A stretch of 35,891 bases of DNA from CAYNYF01 sp964401385 (GTDB taxonomy: Bacteria > Planctomycetota > Phycisphaerae > SM23-33): NCBI GenBank assembly GCA_964401385.1, contig CAYNYF010000042.1:1-35891 (forward strand), read 5' to 3'. The position numbers were made by a program, and so were the translations under genes. The notes under the pieces were generated by a model. It did no database searches. It saw only the letters and a program-made list of their open reading frames with translations, and was not told where the DNA came from. Below are positions 8,024-15,587 of the stretch, piece after piece; positions within the stretch are counted from its first letter, which is position 1; the number at the start of each line of letters is the position of its first letter.

Positions 8024-8224
8024 TTGGACGGTAAGCCTTTGCCAACGGCCGTCGTAGAGAACTTGGAAGGCACGGGGCTGTCGCCCGAGGCGATGCGGCA
8101 GTACATCCGCCGGTTCATCTACTCCCTGCCGGGCACGGACCGGCACGAGGAGGTCTTCACCATCCTCCTGACCGGCAGCCGGGCAACCGGGCATCTACGC
8201 ACCGGGCAGACCCTTGTGAATTGA
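8024..8224 (+). CDS. Small hypothetical protein between groEL2 and dnaJ
   Basis: A 66-codon frame begins at TTG 8024, the first possible start, with a second TTG at 8036. It ends in a TGA nine bases before the dnaJ ATG. Its codons end overwhelmingly in G or C, as in neighbouring genes, and its composition is protein-like (GLSPEAMRQYIRRFIYSLPG then TDRHEEVFTILL). High GC at third positions continues upstream of 8024 to about 7982 with no start codon, so the real start is uncertain or an upstream frame was lost. I do not recognise a family and see no clear ribosome-binding site. Its stop is close enough to the dnaJ start for translational coupling. It could be a genuine small protein or a gene fragment. 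Confidence 0.4.
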   Translation: MDGKPLPTAVVENLEGTGLSPEAMRQYIRRFIYSLPGTDRHEEVFTILLTGSRATGHLRTGQTLVN

Positions 8225-8232
8225 TCGGACTG

Positions 8233-9351
8233 ATGCCGCAGCAGAAACGCGACTATTACGAGGTGCTGAAGGTCGACCGCACGGCCGGCGCTGACGAGAT
8301 CAAGCGCGCCTACCGCCGGCTGGCGCTGAAGTACCACCCGGACAACTACAAGGGCGACAAAGCCGAGGCCGAGGCGAAGTTCAAGGAGCTGGCCGAGGCG
8401 TACGAGGTGCTCTCCGACCCGGAGAACCGCCAGCGGTACGACCGCTTCGGCCACGCGGGCCTGCGCGGCGCCGGCGTGCGCGATTTCACCAGCATGCACT
8501 TCGACGACATCCTCGGCATGTTCCAGGACATCTTCGGCTTCGGCGGCTTCGGGCGGAGCGCCGACCGCCGGGCGGGGCGCGGATACGACCTGGAAACGGA
8601 AGTGGAGCTGACGCTGCAAGAGGTACTCACCGGCGTCGACAAGACCATCGAGTTCGAGCGCCAGGACTTCTGCGACCACTGCTCCGGCAGCGGCGCCAAG
8701 CCCGGCACCGCGCCCACTCGCTGCCAGACCTGCGGCGGATACGGACAGGTGGAGATGTCCGGCGGGGGGTTCTTCCGCATGGTGCGGACGTGCCCCAACT
8801 GCCGCGGCAAGGGCACCATCATCACCGACAAATGCCCCGTATGCGGCGGCTCCGGCAGAGCCCAGAAAAAACGCATCGTCACCGCCCGGGTTCCCCCCGG
8901 CGTCCGCGACGGGGAGGTGCTTCGGCTTCGCGGCGAAGGAGAGCCGGGCGAGAACGGTACCCAGCGGGGCGACCTGAGATGCTACATCCGCACCCGCGAG
9001 CATCCGTTTCTCATCCGGCGCGGCAACGACCTCATTTGCCAGGTGCCGATCTCGTTCCCCCAGGCGGCGCTGGGGGCGAAGGTCGAGGTGCCCACCCTGG
9101 CCGGGAAGGAGCAGATGTCGGTGCCGGCCGGCACCCAGCACGGCGAATTGCTGCGGCTGAAGAACCGCGGCCTGCCGGACCGGCGCACCGGCCGAAAGGG
9201 CGATCAGATCGTCCAGGTGCTCGTGGAGGTCCCGCGGAAGCTTGCCAAGAAACACAAGGAGCTGCTGCGTCAACTGGCGGAAGCCGAGGACATCAACGAG
9301 CTGCCGGCGAAGAAGGGCTTCATCCAGAAATTGAAGGATCATTTTGGCTAG
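8233..9351 (+). CDS. dnaJ: Chaperone protein DnaJ (type I Hsp40)
   Basis: This 372-residue co-chaperone delivers unfolded substrates to DnaK and stimulates its ATPase. It has the full class I architecture: a J domain at residues 5-70 with the essential HPD at 35-37 (KYHPDNYKGD), a short Gly/Phe region around 95-120 (GFGGFGRS), and a zinc-binding domain with four CxxCxGxG-type repeats (CDHCSGSG, CQTCGGYG, CPNCRGKG, CPVCGGSG). Two C-terminal beta domains end near the dimerisation tail. The ATG at 8233 is preferred because MPQQKRDYYEVLKV matches the family start. The TTG at 8221 would add four residues and overlap the preceding stop. There is no strong Shine-Dalgarno sequence, consistent with coupling to the small frame before it. 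grpE follows, but dnaK is not in this window. Confidence 0.95.
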   Translation: MPQQKRDYYEVLKVDRTAGADEIKRAYRRLALKYHPDNYKGDKAEAEAKFKELAEAYEVLSDPENRQRYDRFGHAGLRGAGVRDFTSMHFDDILGMFQDIFGFGGFGRSADRRAGRGYDLETEVELTLQEVLTGVDKTIEFERQDFCDHCSGSGAKPGTAPTRCQTCGGYGQVEMSGGGFFRMVRTCPNCRGKGTIITDKCPVCGGSGRAQKKRIVTARVPPGVRDGEVLRLRGEGEPGENGTQRGDLRCYIRTREHPFLIRRGNDLICQVPISFPQAALGAKVEVPTLAGKEQMSVPAGTQHGELLRLKNRGLPDRRTGRKGDQIVQVLVEVPRKLAKKHKELLRQLAEAEDINELPAKKGFIQKLKDHFG

Positions 9352-9388
9352 GCCCCATCCGACCCCTTGCAGCGGGAATTCAAGAGGC

Positions 9389-10015
9389 ATGTGTAGCAAG
9401 AAACGTCACCCAGACAAGGCCGAAGACGGACCCCCCGAGCCGGGCGAACGGAGCATCCCTGCCCAGGCGCCCGCCGGTGCCGACGCCGCGCCCCAGCGGG
9501 AGGAGCTGCTGGGGCGGCTTCAACGCGTGTCCGCCGACTACCTCAACTACCAGAAGAGGATGCAGAGGGAGATGGCCGACGCCCGGGAGTTCGCCAACGC
9601 CGGCCTGATCAAAGACCTGCTGGGCGTGCTGGACGACATGGAGCGGGCCCTGGTCGCCGCGGAAAACCACGCCGAAGCCTCCGGAGGCCGGGGAGCATCG
9701 GCCGAGCCGGACAGCCTGCTGCTGGCGGGAATGCGGCTGGTCTACGACAAGGCGCTGGAGGTCCTCGCACGATACGGGCTCAAGCGCATCGAGGCCGAGG
9801 GCAAGCCCTTCGATCCCACCCGCCACGAGGCCATGATGCAGGAGCCCTCCGAGAGCCACGAAGCGCCCACCGTGCTGCGGGAGCTCCAGCGGGGGTATGA
9901 GCTGAAGGGTCGCGTGATCCGACCGGCGCGCGTGGTCGTCTCCGCCGCCCCGGGCCGGCAAGAGGAGGCCGAAGCCGATTCGGCCGAGGGAAACGACGTC
10001 AGTGAAGGTGAGTGA
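9389..10015 (+). CDS. grpE: Nucleotide exchange factor GrpE
   Basis: GrpE releases ADP from DnaK and so resets the Hsp70 cycle. The 208-residue protein has a charged, disordered N-terminus and a coiled-coil region (LLGRLQRVSADYLNYQKRMQ and on). These are followed by LIKDLLGVLDDMERAL and a C-terminal beta domain with the signature GKPFDPTRHEAMMQEPS and GYELKGRVIRPARVVVS. The length is typical. The ATG at 9389 is supported by AAGAGG just upstream, although spacing is short. An in-frame TTG at 9344, overlapping the dnaJ stop, is an alternative. It sits 37 bases after dnaJ and its stop runs into the next gene, so it belongs to the dnaJ operon. Confidence 0.93.
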   Translation: MCSKKRHPDKAEDGPPEPGERSIPAQAPAGADAAPQREELLGRLQRVSADYLNYQKRMQREMADAREFANAGLIKDLLGVLDDMERALVAAENHAEASGGRGASAEPDSLLLAGMRLVYDKALEVLARYGLKRIEAEGKPFDPTRHEAMMQEPSESHEAPTVLRELQRGYELKGRVIRPARVVVSAAPGRQEEAEADSAEGNDVSEGE

Positions 10016-10017
10016 GA

Positions 10018-10338
10018 ATGCCTACGTATGAGTACCGCTGCAACGCCTGCGGCCACAAGTTCGAGAAGTTTCAGCAGATCACGGCCGAGCCCATCCGAAA
10101 ATGCCCGCGCTGCGGGAAACGGAAAGTGCAAAGGCTGATCGGGGCCGGCGCAGGCATCATCTTCAAAGGCAACGGCTTCTATCAGACCGACTACCGCAGC
10201 GACTCTTACCGCAAGGCCGCCGAGAAGGCAAAGCCCCCCGCCGCCTCCAAGGGCGATTCGCCCAAGACCGGCGGCAAGACCGATACGCCCGCCGGCGGCC
10301 CCGACAAGGCCGGCGGCAAGACCAAGTCCTCCGACTGA
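10018..10338 (+). CDS. FmdB/CxxC-type zinc-ribbon protein
   Basis: This 106-residue protein starts MPTYEYRCNACGHKFEKFQQ, the hallmark of the FmdB-type putative regulatory domain. It has two Cys pairs (C8/C11 and C29/C32, CPRC) that should bind one zinc. A short conserved segment GAGAGIIFKGNGFYQTDYR follows, as in many family members. The remaining 45 residues are Lys, Gly, Pro and Asp rich and probably disordered. The ATG at 10018 lies two bases after the grpE stop, so it is co-transcribed with dnaJ and grpE. An in-frame GTG at 10012 overlapping that stop is possible. The biochemical role of these ribbons is unsettled, and chaperone operon membership suggests a stress-linked function. Confidence 0.88.
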   Translation: MPTYEYRCNACGHKFEKFQQITAEPIRKCPRCGKRKVQRLIGAGAGIIFKGNGFYQTDYRSDSYRKAAEKAKPPAASKGDSPKTGGKTDTPAGGPDKAGGKTKSSD

Positions 10339-10526
10339 CCCGGCCGAGGGGCGATGCCGGCGAGGAGATTTGCCCCCGACCCGCAACAAACGGGGCGATG
10401 CAGAGTTAGATATACTACCGGGGCGACGCTGCGATCGGGGCAGTGGGGCCTCGGATGCGTGAGAAAGGCCTCGGGCGCTGGGGCGGCGCCGAGGTCGGCA
10501 ATCCAGCCCCTTCAGGAGAGACTTAC

Positions 10527-11441
10527 ATGAGACGTCTGGCACTGGTGTTGGCTGCGGCGGCGATGCTGGGATGGCCGGCCGGCAGCGCCTTCGCGCAGGA
10601 AAAGGGTCCGTCGAAGGCGCCCAAGACAAAGAGGAAAGGCAGCACACGGCCCAAACCCAAGAAGCCCCTGCTGCGGGGCGAATACTTCATCATGACCAAG
10701 GTGTGCGATCTGAGCGAGGCCCAGCAAGTCAAGATCGCCGAGCTGGTCAAGCAGCGGCAGGAGGCGTTCAGCGAGCTGCGCGAGAAGGGAAAGGCCGTCA
10801 AGGCCGCGATGGCCGATGCCCGAAAGAGCAAAGACGAAGACGCCAGGAAGAAGGCCGCCGCGGACATGCGCGAGTTCCAGGCCGAATCCCGCAAGCTCGC
10901 GCAGAAATGGTCAAAGGAAGTTCTGGACCTGCTCACGCCGGTCCAGCAGGCCAAGTGGCAGGAATTCCGCGTCATGCGGGACGTCCAGCGGCGCTTGCGC
11001 GGGGTGAAGTTCGCCGAGGATCAGCTCGACAGGGTCAAGGCCGCGTACGTGCGGCACACCACCGGCGTAGACCTGACCGACGAGAAGGCCCGGCGCGAGG
11101 CGGTCGCGAAGCTCGCCGCCCACGTCATGAAGGCGATCCTCACCGACGCCCAGCGGCTGGACATGCTGACGGCGCAGGTGCTGGGCCGGTACCGCAGGGC
11201 CAAGCTCACCGACGAGCAGACCGCCCAGGTGAAGGCCGCCTGCGCAGACCAGCTCAAGGGACTCGACCCCAGCGACGGTAAGGCCGTGGGACCGGCCCTC
11301 AGGAAGCTCTCCGAGCACATCAACACGACGATTCTCACGGATGACCAGCGGGAGAACATGAAGCCGAAGCGCAGGGTGATCAAGCAGCCCCCGCAAGAGC
11401 CGAAGGTCAAGCCGGCAGCGCAGCCGGTGCCGAAGGAATAG
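10527..11441 (+). CDS. Exported LTxxQ-repeat protein (Spy/CpxP-like)
   Basis: The 304-residue protein has a clear signal peptide (RRLALVLAAAAMLGWPAGSA, cleavage near FAQ). It is then basic and helical. Motifs of the form LTxxQ recur: LTPVQQAKW, LTDAQRLDML, LTDEQTAQVK and LTDDQRENMK, with a related LSEAQQVKI near the start. These are the signature of Spy/CpxP-type periplasmic helical proteins, which in enterobacteria act as ATP-independent chaperones or stress sensors. Here the repeats are spread over a longer chain, so function is by analogy only. The ATG at 10527 follows TTCAGGAGAGACTTAC. A TATACT at 10411-10416 may be a -10 box, though its -35 is poor. A terminator follows at 11529-11555. 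The position after the chaperone operon fits a protein-quality role. Confidence 0.7.
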   Translation: MRRLALVLAAAAMLGWPAGSAFAQEKGPSKAPKTKRKGSTRPKPKKPLLRGEYFIMTKVCDLSEAQQVKIAELVKQRQEAFSELREKGKAVKAAMADARKSKDEDARKKAAADMREFQAESRKLAQKWSKEVLDLLTPVQQAKWQEFRVMRDVQRRLRGVKFAEDQLDRVKAAYVRHTTGVDLTDEKARREAVAKLAAHVMKAILTDAQRLDMLTAQVLGRYRRAKLTDEQTAQVKAACADQLKGLDPSDGKAVGPALRKLSEHINTTILTDDQRENMKPKRRVIKQPPQEPKVKPAAQPVPKE

Positions 11442-11528
11442 CGGACAGAGCGCTTACTGTGCGGATTCACCGACCGGGCCGGTCCCGGCCGGGCGCCGTG
11501 AAGGGAAACATTGTCCCGGACCGGTCGC

Positions 11529-11555
11529 CCGGGCCGAAACCGGCCCGGCGTGTTT
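11529..11555 (+). terminator. Intrinsic terminator after the LTxxQ protein gene
   Basis: The stem CCGGGCCG / CGGCCCGG (8 pairs, loop AAAC) is followed within a few bases by GTGTTTTCC. It lies about 90 bases past the plus-strand stop and 30 bases before the end of a converging minus-strand gene. Confidence 0.65.
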
Positions 11556-11584
11556 TCCAGCGGCGCTCGCCTAGCGGCGCCGGC

Positions 11585-12793
11585 CTAGCGGCGCTGTCTT
11601 GGCACCGACGGCATTGCGCTGGATGGCGCCCGCGGAGATCGATATGCTGGCCCACCGCCTACAGCCGGGCGGGGGTAGGCGGCGGGCCTTCTCGCCGGGA
11701 GCTTGACCCACTTGACGGGGTGAATCGGGACTTCCGCATCCAGCAGCTTCAGAGGCGCCAAATCATTGGCGCGGCGCCGGTACGTCTCCATATTCCGCTC
11801 GGCCTGCTTGATTTGACTTTCAGCGAAGGTGACCGCTGACTTTGCCCGGTTGTAGTCGCCGCTGAGCTGCTGGCGCTTGGCCGCGCTGGTGACGAGCTGG
11901 TCCACCTTGGCCTTGCTGGCCAGCAGTCCGGCCAGTTCGATCTGAGCGGTGATGTAAATGCCTTCCACCTGTCCGACCTGCCCGGCCGGGAGCTTCTCGC
12001 GCCGCCCCAGCAGCTCCTTGGCCGCGATCAGCCGGGCCTCCACGCCGGGCAGCTTCACCGCCAGCAGCCATTTCTCGGTCTTCAAGGCCGACAGGGCGTC
12101 CTTGCCGATGTCCTCGTACTGACGCCACTTGACGTCCACGGCGGCAAAGCCCTGCTGCGCCTTGGCCAACTGGGCCTTCAGCTCCGGCAGGCGCGACTCC
12201 TCTGACTTGGCCCTTGCAAGCTGCTCCTGCCGATGCGTACCCGCCCAACCGTGGTTGTAGGCTACGATCAGGCCCCGGACGAGCTCCTTGGCGCGTTCAG
12301 CGTTCGCCGCGAGGATCACGAACTCCGCCTCCGATTGCCGCGACGGCTGTGGCGATCCGATCATGCCGCCGGCGCCGGGCCGCACGGTTCTGGCCGGCAT
12401 CGCGTATGCGGTCGAGCGCCCTATGCCCCTCGGCTCGAGGTCGCGCATGCTGACCAGCTTGCACCTGATCGCCCCCTCCCCCTGCGTGGCCAGGAAGGAC
12501 CGAACGTAGTCCGAGGCGAGCACATCCTTGGGCGTGTGGCTTACGCAGTTCGCAAGGAAATCCCGGAGGTTGCTGGTGCCAAATGCCACCGAGGCCACAC
12601 GGACGACGGCCACGTAGTGGAACGCCTCGGCCAGGACGTCTCCCTCGATGATCTCCACGGCGTACGGCGTCTTGACAAGCTTGAAGTTCACCTCCGGCTG
12701 TGTCGCCGGGGGCTTTTCCATGGCCGGCGCGGCGAGAGACATCGCCAACAGGGACAGTAAGACACACGCGGATTTCGCGGCTCTGCATGACAT
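11585..12793 (-). CDS. Exported coiled-coil protein of unknown function
   Basis: The 402-residue product begins with a signal peptide (MSCRAAKSACVLLSLLAMSL, cleavage near APA). Residues of about 30-190 look globular, with alternating beta and helix and the phrase VNFKLVKTPYAVEIIEGDVL. Residues of about 195-340 are long helices of Glu, Lys, Leu and Ala (RAKSEESRLPELKAQLAKAQ) with a break, like an antiparallel coiled coil of chain-length regulators or adaptors. The tail is Pro, Arg and Ala rich. I cannot assign a family. The ATG at 12793 is set by AAGGAGC seven bases upstream. It lies 11 bases after the anti-sigma gene, so it is the third gene of a sigma/anti-sigma operon and may be the envelope output or sensor of that system. 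Confidence 0.75.
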   Translation of the reverse strand: MSCRAAKSACVLLSLLAMSLAAPAMEKPPATQPEVNFKLVKTPYAVEIIEGDVLAEAFHYVAVVRVASVAFGTSNLRDFLANCVSHTPKDVLASDYVRSFLATQGEGAIRCKLVSMRDLEPRGIGRSTAYAMPARTVRPGAGGMIGSPQPSRQSEAEFVILAANAERAKELVRGLIVAYNHGWAGTHRQEQLARAKSEESRLPELKAQLAKAQQGFAAVDVKWRQYEDIGKDALSALKTEKWLLAVKLPGVEARLIAAKELLGRREKLPAGQVGQVEGIYITAQIELAGLLASKAKVDQLVTSAAKRQQLSGDYNRAKSAVTFAESQIKQAERNMETYRRRANDLAPLKLLDAEVPIHPVKWVKLPARRPAAYPRPAVGGGPAYRSPRAPSSAMPSVPRQRR

Positions 12794-12804
12794 TTTCCTG
12801 CTCC

Positions 12805-13350
12805 TTATTGAGGTAGAATCCTTCGGGCTGCTTCCCGGCCGGCAGGGGTGTCCGAATACGCGCTGGCAAGGTAGCGGTAGGCATCCTCGGCGGCCTGCTC
12901 GGCCCCGGGCTGTACCGACAGGATGCGGGCGGAGGCGGCCAGCCTGGCCGACGCCTCCTCGCGCTGGATCATGGTTCGGACTCCGGCCGCGGAATGTCTC
13001 GGATCCGGTGGCAGACCGGGGGGTCGAGCCTCCGGCCTCGTCGCCAGCCAAGGGACCGCCAGCCCAACGGCCAGAACGATGCACGCGGCCGCGGCGGCGG
13101 CAGCCCTGATCCAGCGCGGTCTTCGACGGACAGGCTCGGCGGCGGGGGTAGCCATGGCGTCGGCGGACTCTTTCCAGACGGCCCTGGCCAGATCCAACGA
13201 CCTTTCCAGGGCAGCCAGCTTGCAGCGGCATTTCTCACACGCTGCCAAGTGAGCGGAGACGCGTTCGGCCGGCTCCGCCGCCAACTCGCCGTCGGCATAT
13301 GCGACGAGCAGTTCGTCCACGTCCTGGCAGGAATTTTCATTCACGGCCAT
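12805..13350 (-). CDS. Membrane anti-sigma factor with zinc-finger (zf-HC2) domain
   Basis: This 181-residue regulator should bind and hold the ECF sigma factor encoded just upstream. The N-terminus has the anti-sigma zinc-finger pattern: an early Cys (CQDVDELLVAYADGEL), then HLAACEKC, giving His-x3-Cys-x2-Cys. A single transmembrane helix follows at about residues 83-105 (AAAAAACIVLAVGLAVPWLA) after a basic stretch RRRPRW, so the zinc domain is cytoplasmic. The C-terminal 75 residues lie outside and contain short helical repeats (EQAAEDAYRYLASAYS). Its start overlaps the end of the sigma gene by 14 bases, the usual arrangement for coupled expression. Confidence 0.88.
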   Translation of the reverse strand: MAVNENSCQDVDELLVAYADGELAAEPAERVSAHLAACEKCRCKLAALERSLDLARAVWKESADAMATPAAEPVRRRPRWIRAAAAAAACIVLAVGLAVPWLATRPEARPPGLPPDPRHSAAGVRTMIQREEASARLAASARILSVQPGAEQAAEDAYRYLASAYSDTPAGREAARRILPQ

Positions 13351-13945
13351 GGCCCGCTTTCCTCAGTGCCTCGGCCAGCTTCATCCTTCCCGCCCGCAGC
13401 CGGCTGCGAACGGTCGAGTCCGGCAGGCCGAGGATTTCGCCAATCTCTTTGGAGTCCATTTCGCAGAAGTACCGCATCACCAAAGGCGCTTTCAGTTCCG
13501 CTTCCAGGCCGGCCAGCGCCGACCGGACCGCCCGGGCGGCCTGCCGGTCGGCCGCCGTCTCGGCCGCGCTCGGCGCGGCGGCGGGCTTCTGACGCCTGAA
13601 GATGCTCTCCACGACCTGCCGGAACCGCCCCCGCCGGCGATGCTCCTGGCGGCAGCGGTTGACCGTCACGCGAAACAGCCACCTTCCCAGGTGCTCCGCC
13701 GGCAGCTTCCCCGCCCCGCTCCGCAGGGCGGAAAGGTAGACGTCCTGAAGAACGTCCTCGCCGACGCCTGGTCCACAGCCCATGCCGGCGGCCAGCCGGA
13801 TCAGGTTCGGCAAGGCTTTCTCCCAGACACGAAGAAGGCCCTGCTGGCTCACGCTGCCCTCGCCGACACGGCCAGTGTCCGCCAATCGCCGCTCCCTGCT
13901 GCCCGCGTCGGCCACCCGTATTGCCCTTTGCGACATCTCCTGCAT
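13337..13945 (-). CDS. ECF-type RNA polymerase sigma factor
   Basis: This 202-residue sigma-70 family member has only regions 2 and 4. Region 2 spans about residues 35-110 (LIRLAAGMGCGPGVGEDVLQ then DVYLSAL, and WLFRVTVNRCRQEHRRR). A linker rich in Ala and Arg follows, then region 4 with its helix-turn-helix (LVMRYFCEMDSKEIGEILGL then PDSTVRSRLRAGRMKL). It should direct transcription of an envelope-related regulon until held by the zinc-finger protein it overlaps. The ATG at 13945 is the longest start and has no good Shine-Dalgarno sequence. A GTG about 30 codons downstream, just before the region 2 helix, is a realistic alternative. Its coding strand follows the glycosidase-like gene by 60 bases, so they may be co-transcribed. 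Confidence 0.92.
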   Translation of the reverse strand: MQEMSQRAIRVADAGSRERRLADTGRVGEGSVSQQGLLRVWEKALPNLIRLAAGMGCGPGVGEDVLQDVYLSALRSGAGKLPAEHLGRWLFRVTVNRCRQEHRRRGRFRQVVESIFRRQKPAAAPSAAETAADRQAARAVRSALAGLEAELKAPLVMRYFCEMDSKEIGEILGLPDSTVRSRLRAGRMKLAEALRKAGHGRE

Positions 13946-14005
13946 TGTACTAATGCGCCGGCCAGCAGGAGTGTTGACAGGAATGCGGAATTCCCTGCCG
14001 GTCCC

Positions 14006-15352
14006 TCAGGCAGGCTCAGCCAGCGCCGCCCAGAAGCCCTTTGCGGGCGTCTTCAGCTCCAGGCGGGCGCCGGCCGGGGTGGCCTGCGAGGGCTCCAGCC
14101 AGCGGCCGGCCAGGATGTCCAGCCAGCGGAGGCTCACTTTGCCGCCGACGCCGACGGCGGAAACGTCCAACCCGGCCTCGCCGCCGTCGGGGAAGAAGAC
14201 CGCATACTGCCTGCCGGGATCGGCCAGGCAGTACGCCTCATTCTCGCCCCGATCGGAAAGAAGCTCGCCGCGCGGGCCGCAGGAGAAAACGTCCATCCCC
14301 TCGGCCAGCAGGCGGGCGCTTCGGATGTGGGCCTGGGCGGTCGGGCTGAGTCCCAGCCCGGACGGCGGCCGATGGAAGCGCGCCGACGCGCAGCCGACGA
14401 AGATGTTCCGCCAGAACCGTTCCTGCCCGTCGCGATCGCCGCCAAACCGCCCGGCGTCGGCGCCGTAAATCTTCACGTTGTTCATGGGTCGGACGCGCCC
14501 GGAGGCGGCAACGCGCCGCCGTTGGGTGAGGGCGCCAACCCAGTGGGCCTGCCCCGAGTTGTGGTTGTTCTGCGAGATGTCCACGAAGGAGTACGTCTCA
14601 GGGTGGTCGAAGGTGTGGGCGTGCATTTCATGTGAGAGGTCCCAGGGGTCCCACATCTCGGTCGTCTCGACGCGGGCGCCCGCCCTGCCCGCGGCCGCCT
14701 TGACGTACTCGGACCAATACGCCCCCCAGGCCGGCGTCACGGACGTTTCGTTGTCCATGCAGTACAGCACGTGGCCGTATTGCAGGCTGTGGGAGAGGAT
14801 TTCGTCGACGAACGCCCGCTGGTAGCCCAGCACGACCTGCTGATTGTTCTCGGCCGGGACGGACCGGAAGAAGTTGTTCTCCGTCTTCGTGGGATGGGTG
14901 GCGACGACCTCCGGCAGGCCGCTTTCGGCCGCGGTGTAGTTGCAGTTGTTCTTCGGGTTGAACGGGTTGGCGGCCCAGCAATCGCGGTAGTAATCGAACG
15001 TGGCCCAGATCTCGATCTGCACGATGACGTCGCGCCGGCTCGTCAGCTCCAGAAAGTCCGCCAGTCGCCGCCAGAACTCCCCGTCGAATCGCCGCAGGTC
15101 GTACAGCCCGCTGCCGGGGTCCCTCGCGAGCGGCCAGACGTTGCCGGGGTCGCGCGACGACATGGTGCAGCGGACGTAATTGCCGCCGACGGACCGCAGC
15201 AGGTCCAGGTGGGCCTCCAGGTCGGGGATCTGAAACAGGTTGTCCTCCACCGACCCGCCCAGCAGCAGGACCGGCTGGCCCTTGTATTGCCAATAGGCCG
15301 GGTTCCCGCGGTAGGGTTGAATCCGATTCGCATTGTCAGCGCCGCCGCTCAT
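14006..15352 (-). CDS. Glycoside-hydrolase-like TIM-barrel protein with collagen-binding-like C-terminal domain
   Basis: This 448-residue protein lacks a signal peptide. Its N-terminal part reads NPAYWQYKGQPVLLLGGS, typical of planctomycetal DUF4038/GH-like proteins. It continues through (beta/alpha)-barrel-like segments with FLELTSRRDVIVQIEIWATF and YCMDNETSVTPAWGAYW, where Asn-Glu could be the acid/base pair of a GH5-like site. The C-terminal 110 residues (ENEAYCLADPGRQYAVFFPD-GG, VSLRWLDILAGRW) match the beta-sandwich called the putative collagen-binding domain of collagenases, common at the end of such enzymes. The substrate cannot be told. AAGGGAGAGCC precedes the ATG and a good promoter lies at 15409-15437. 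It heads the minus-strand group that also encodes the sigma and anti-sigma factors. Confidence 0.75.
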   Translation of the reverse strand: MSGGADNANRIQPYRGNPAYWQYKGQPVLLLGGSVEDNLFQIPDLEAHLDLLRSVGGNYVRCTMSSRDPGNVWPLARDPGSGLYDLRRFDGEFWRRLADFLELTSRRDVIVQIEIWATFDYYRDCWAANPFNPKNNCNYTAAESGLPEVVATHPTKTENNFFRSVPAENNQQVVLGYQRAFVDEILSHSLQYGHVLYCMDNETSVTPAWGAYWSEYVKAAAGRAGARVETTEMWDPWDLSHEMHAHTFDHPETYSFVDISQNNHNSGQAHWVGALTQRRRVAASGRVRPMNNVKIYGADAGRFGGDRDGQERFWRNIFVGCASARFHRPPSGLGLSPTAQAHIRSARLLAEGMDVFSCGPRGELLSDRGENEAYCLADPGRQYAVFFPDGGEAGLDVSAVGVGGKVSLRWLDILAGRWLEPSQATPAGARLELKTPAKGFWAALAEPA

Positions 15353-15408
15353 TGGCTCTCCCTTGAAAAAAGTGCGGGCCGGCGGACTTCCGGTCGCGCC
15401 CGGAGCCG

Positions 15409-15437
15409 ATTGAACGGGCGGGGCGAGCCGGGGTCAA
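15409..15437 (-). promoter_or_regulatory. Sigma-70-like promoter for the glycosidase-like gene
   Basis: On the minus strand TTGACC (15437-15432) is followed after 17 bases by TTCAAT (15414-15409). The match to consensus is five of six and four of six with ideal spacing. The start codon lies about 50 bases downstream. It is back to back with a rightward promoter at 15523-15552. Confidence 0.6.
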
Positions 15438-15522
15438 GCCTAACGCCTTCGGGGAATTGGCCGCCGGGAACTTGCCCACCTGCCGGCTCGTCCAATAAGG
15501 TATGCGGCGGGGCAAATGGGGA

Positions 15523-15552
15523 TTGACGCCGGGGTCGCAAAACGCGTATCAT
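15523..15552 (+). promoter_or_regulatory. Sigma-70-like promoter for the DUF2752-lipoprotein-LPS gene group
   Basis: TTGACG (15523-15528) and TATCAT (15547-15552) each match consensus at five of six positions, with an 18-base spacer. Transcription would start near 15559, about 29 bases before the ATG at 15588. This is one of the best promoters in the window. Confidence 0.68.
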
Positions 15553-15587
15553 GCGCGACGCTGCAACGGTAAGAATCGACCTCATAC

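Noticed and set aside
10391..10416. Promoter at TATACT 10411-10416
   Set aside because: The -10 is good, but no -35-like hexamer lies 16-18 bases upstream, so it is mentioned only with the gene it might serve.
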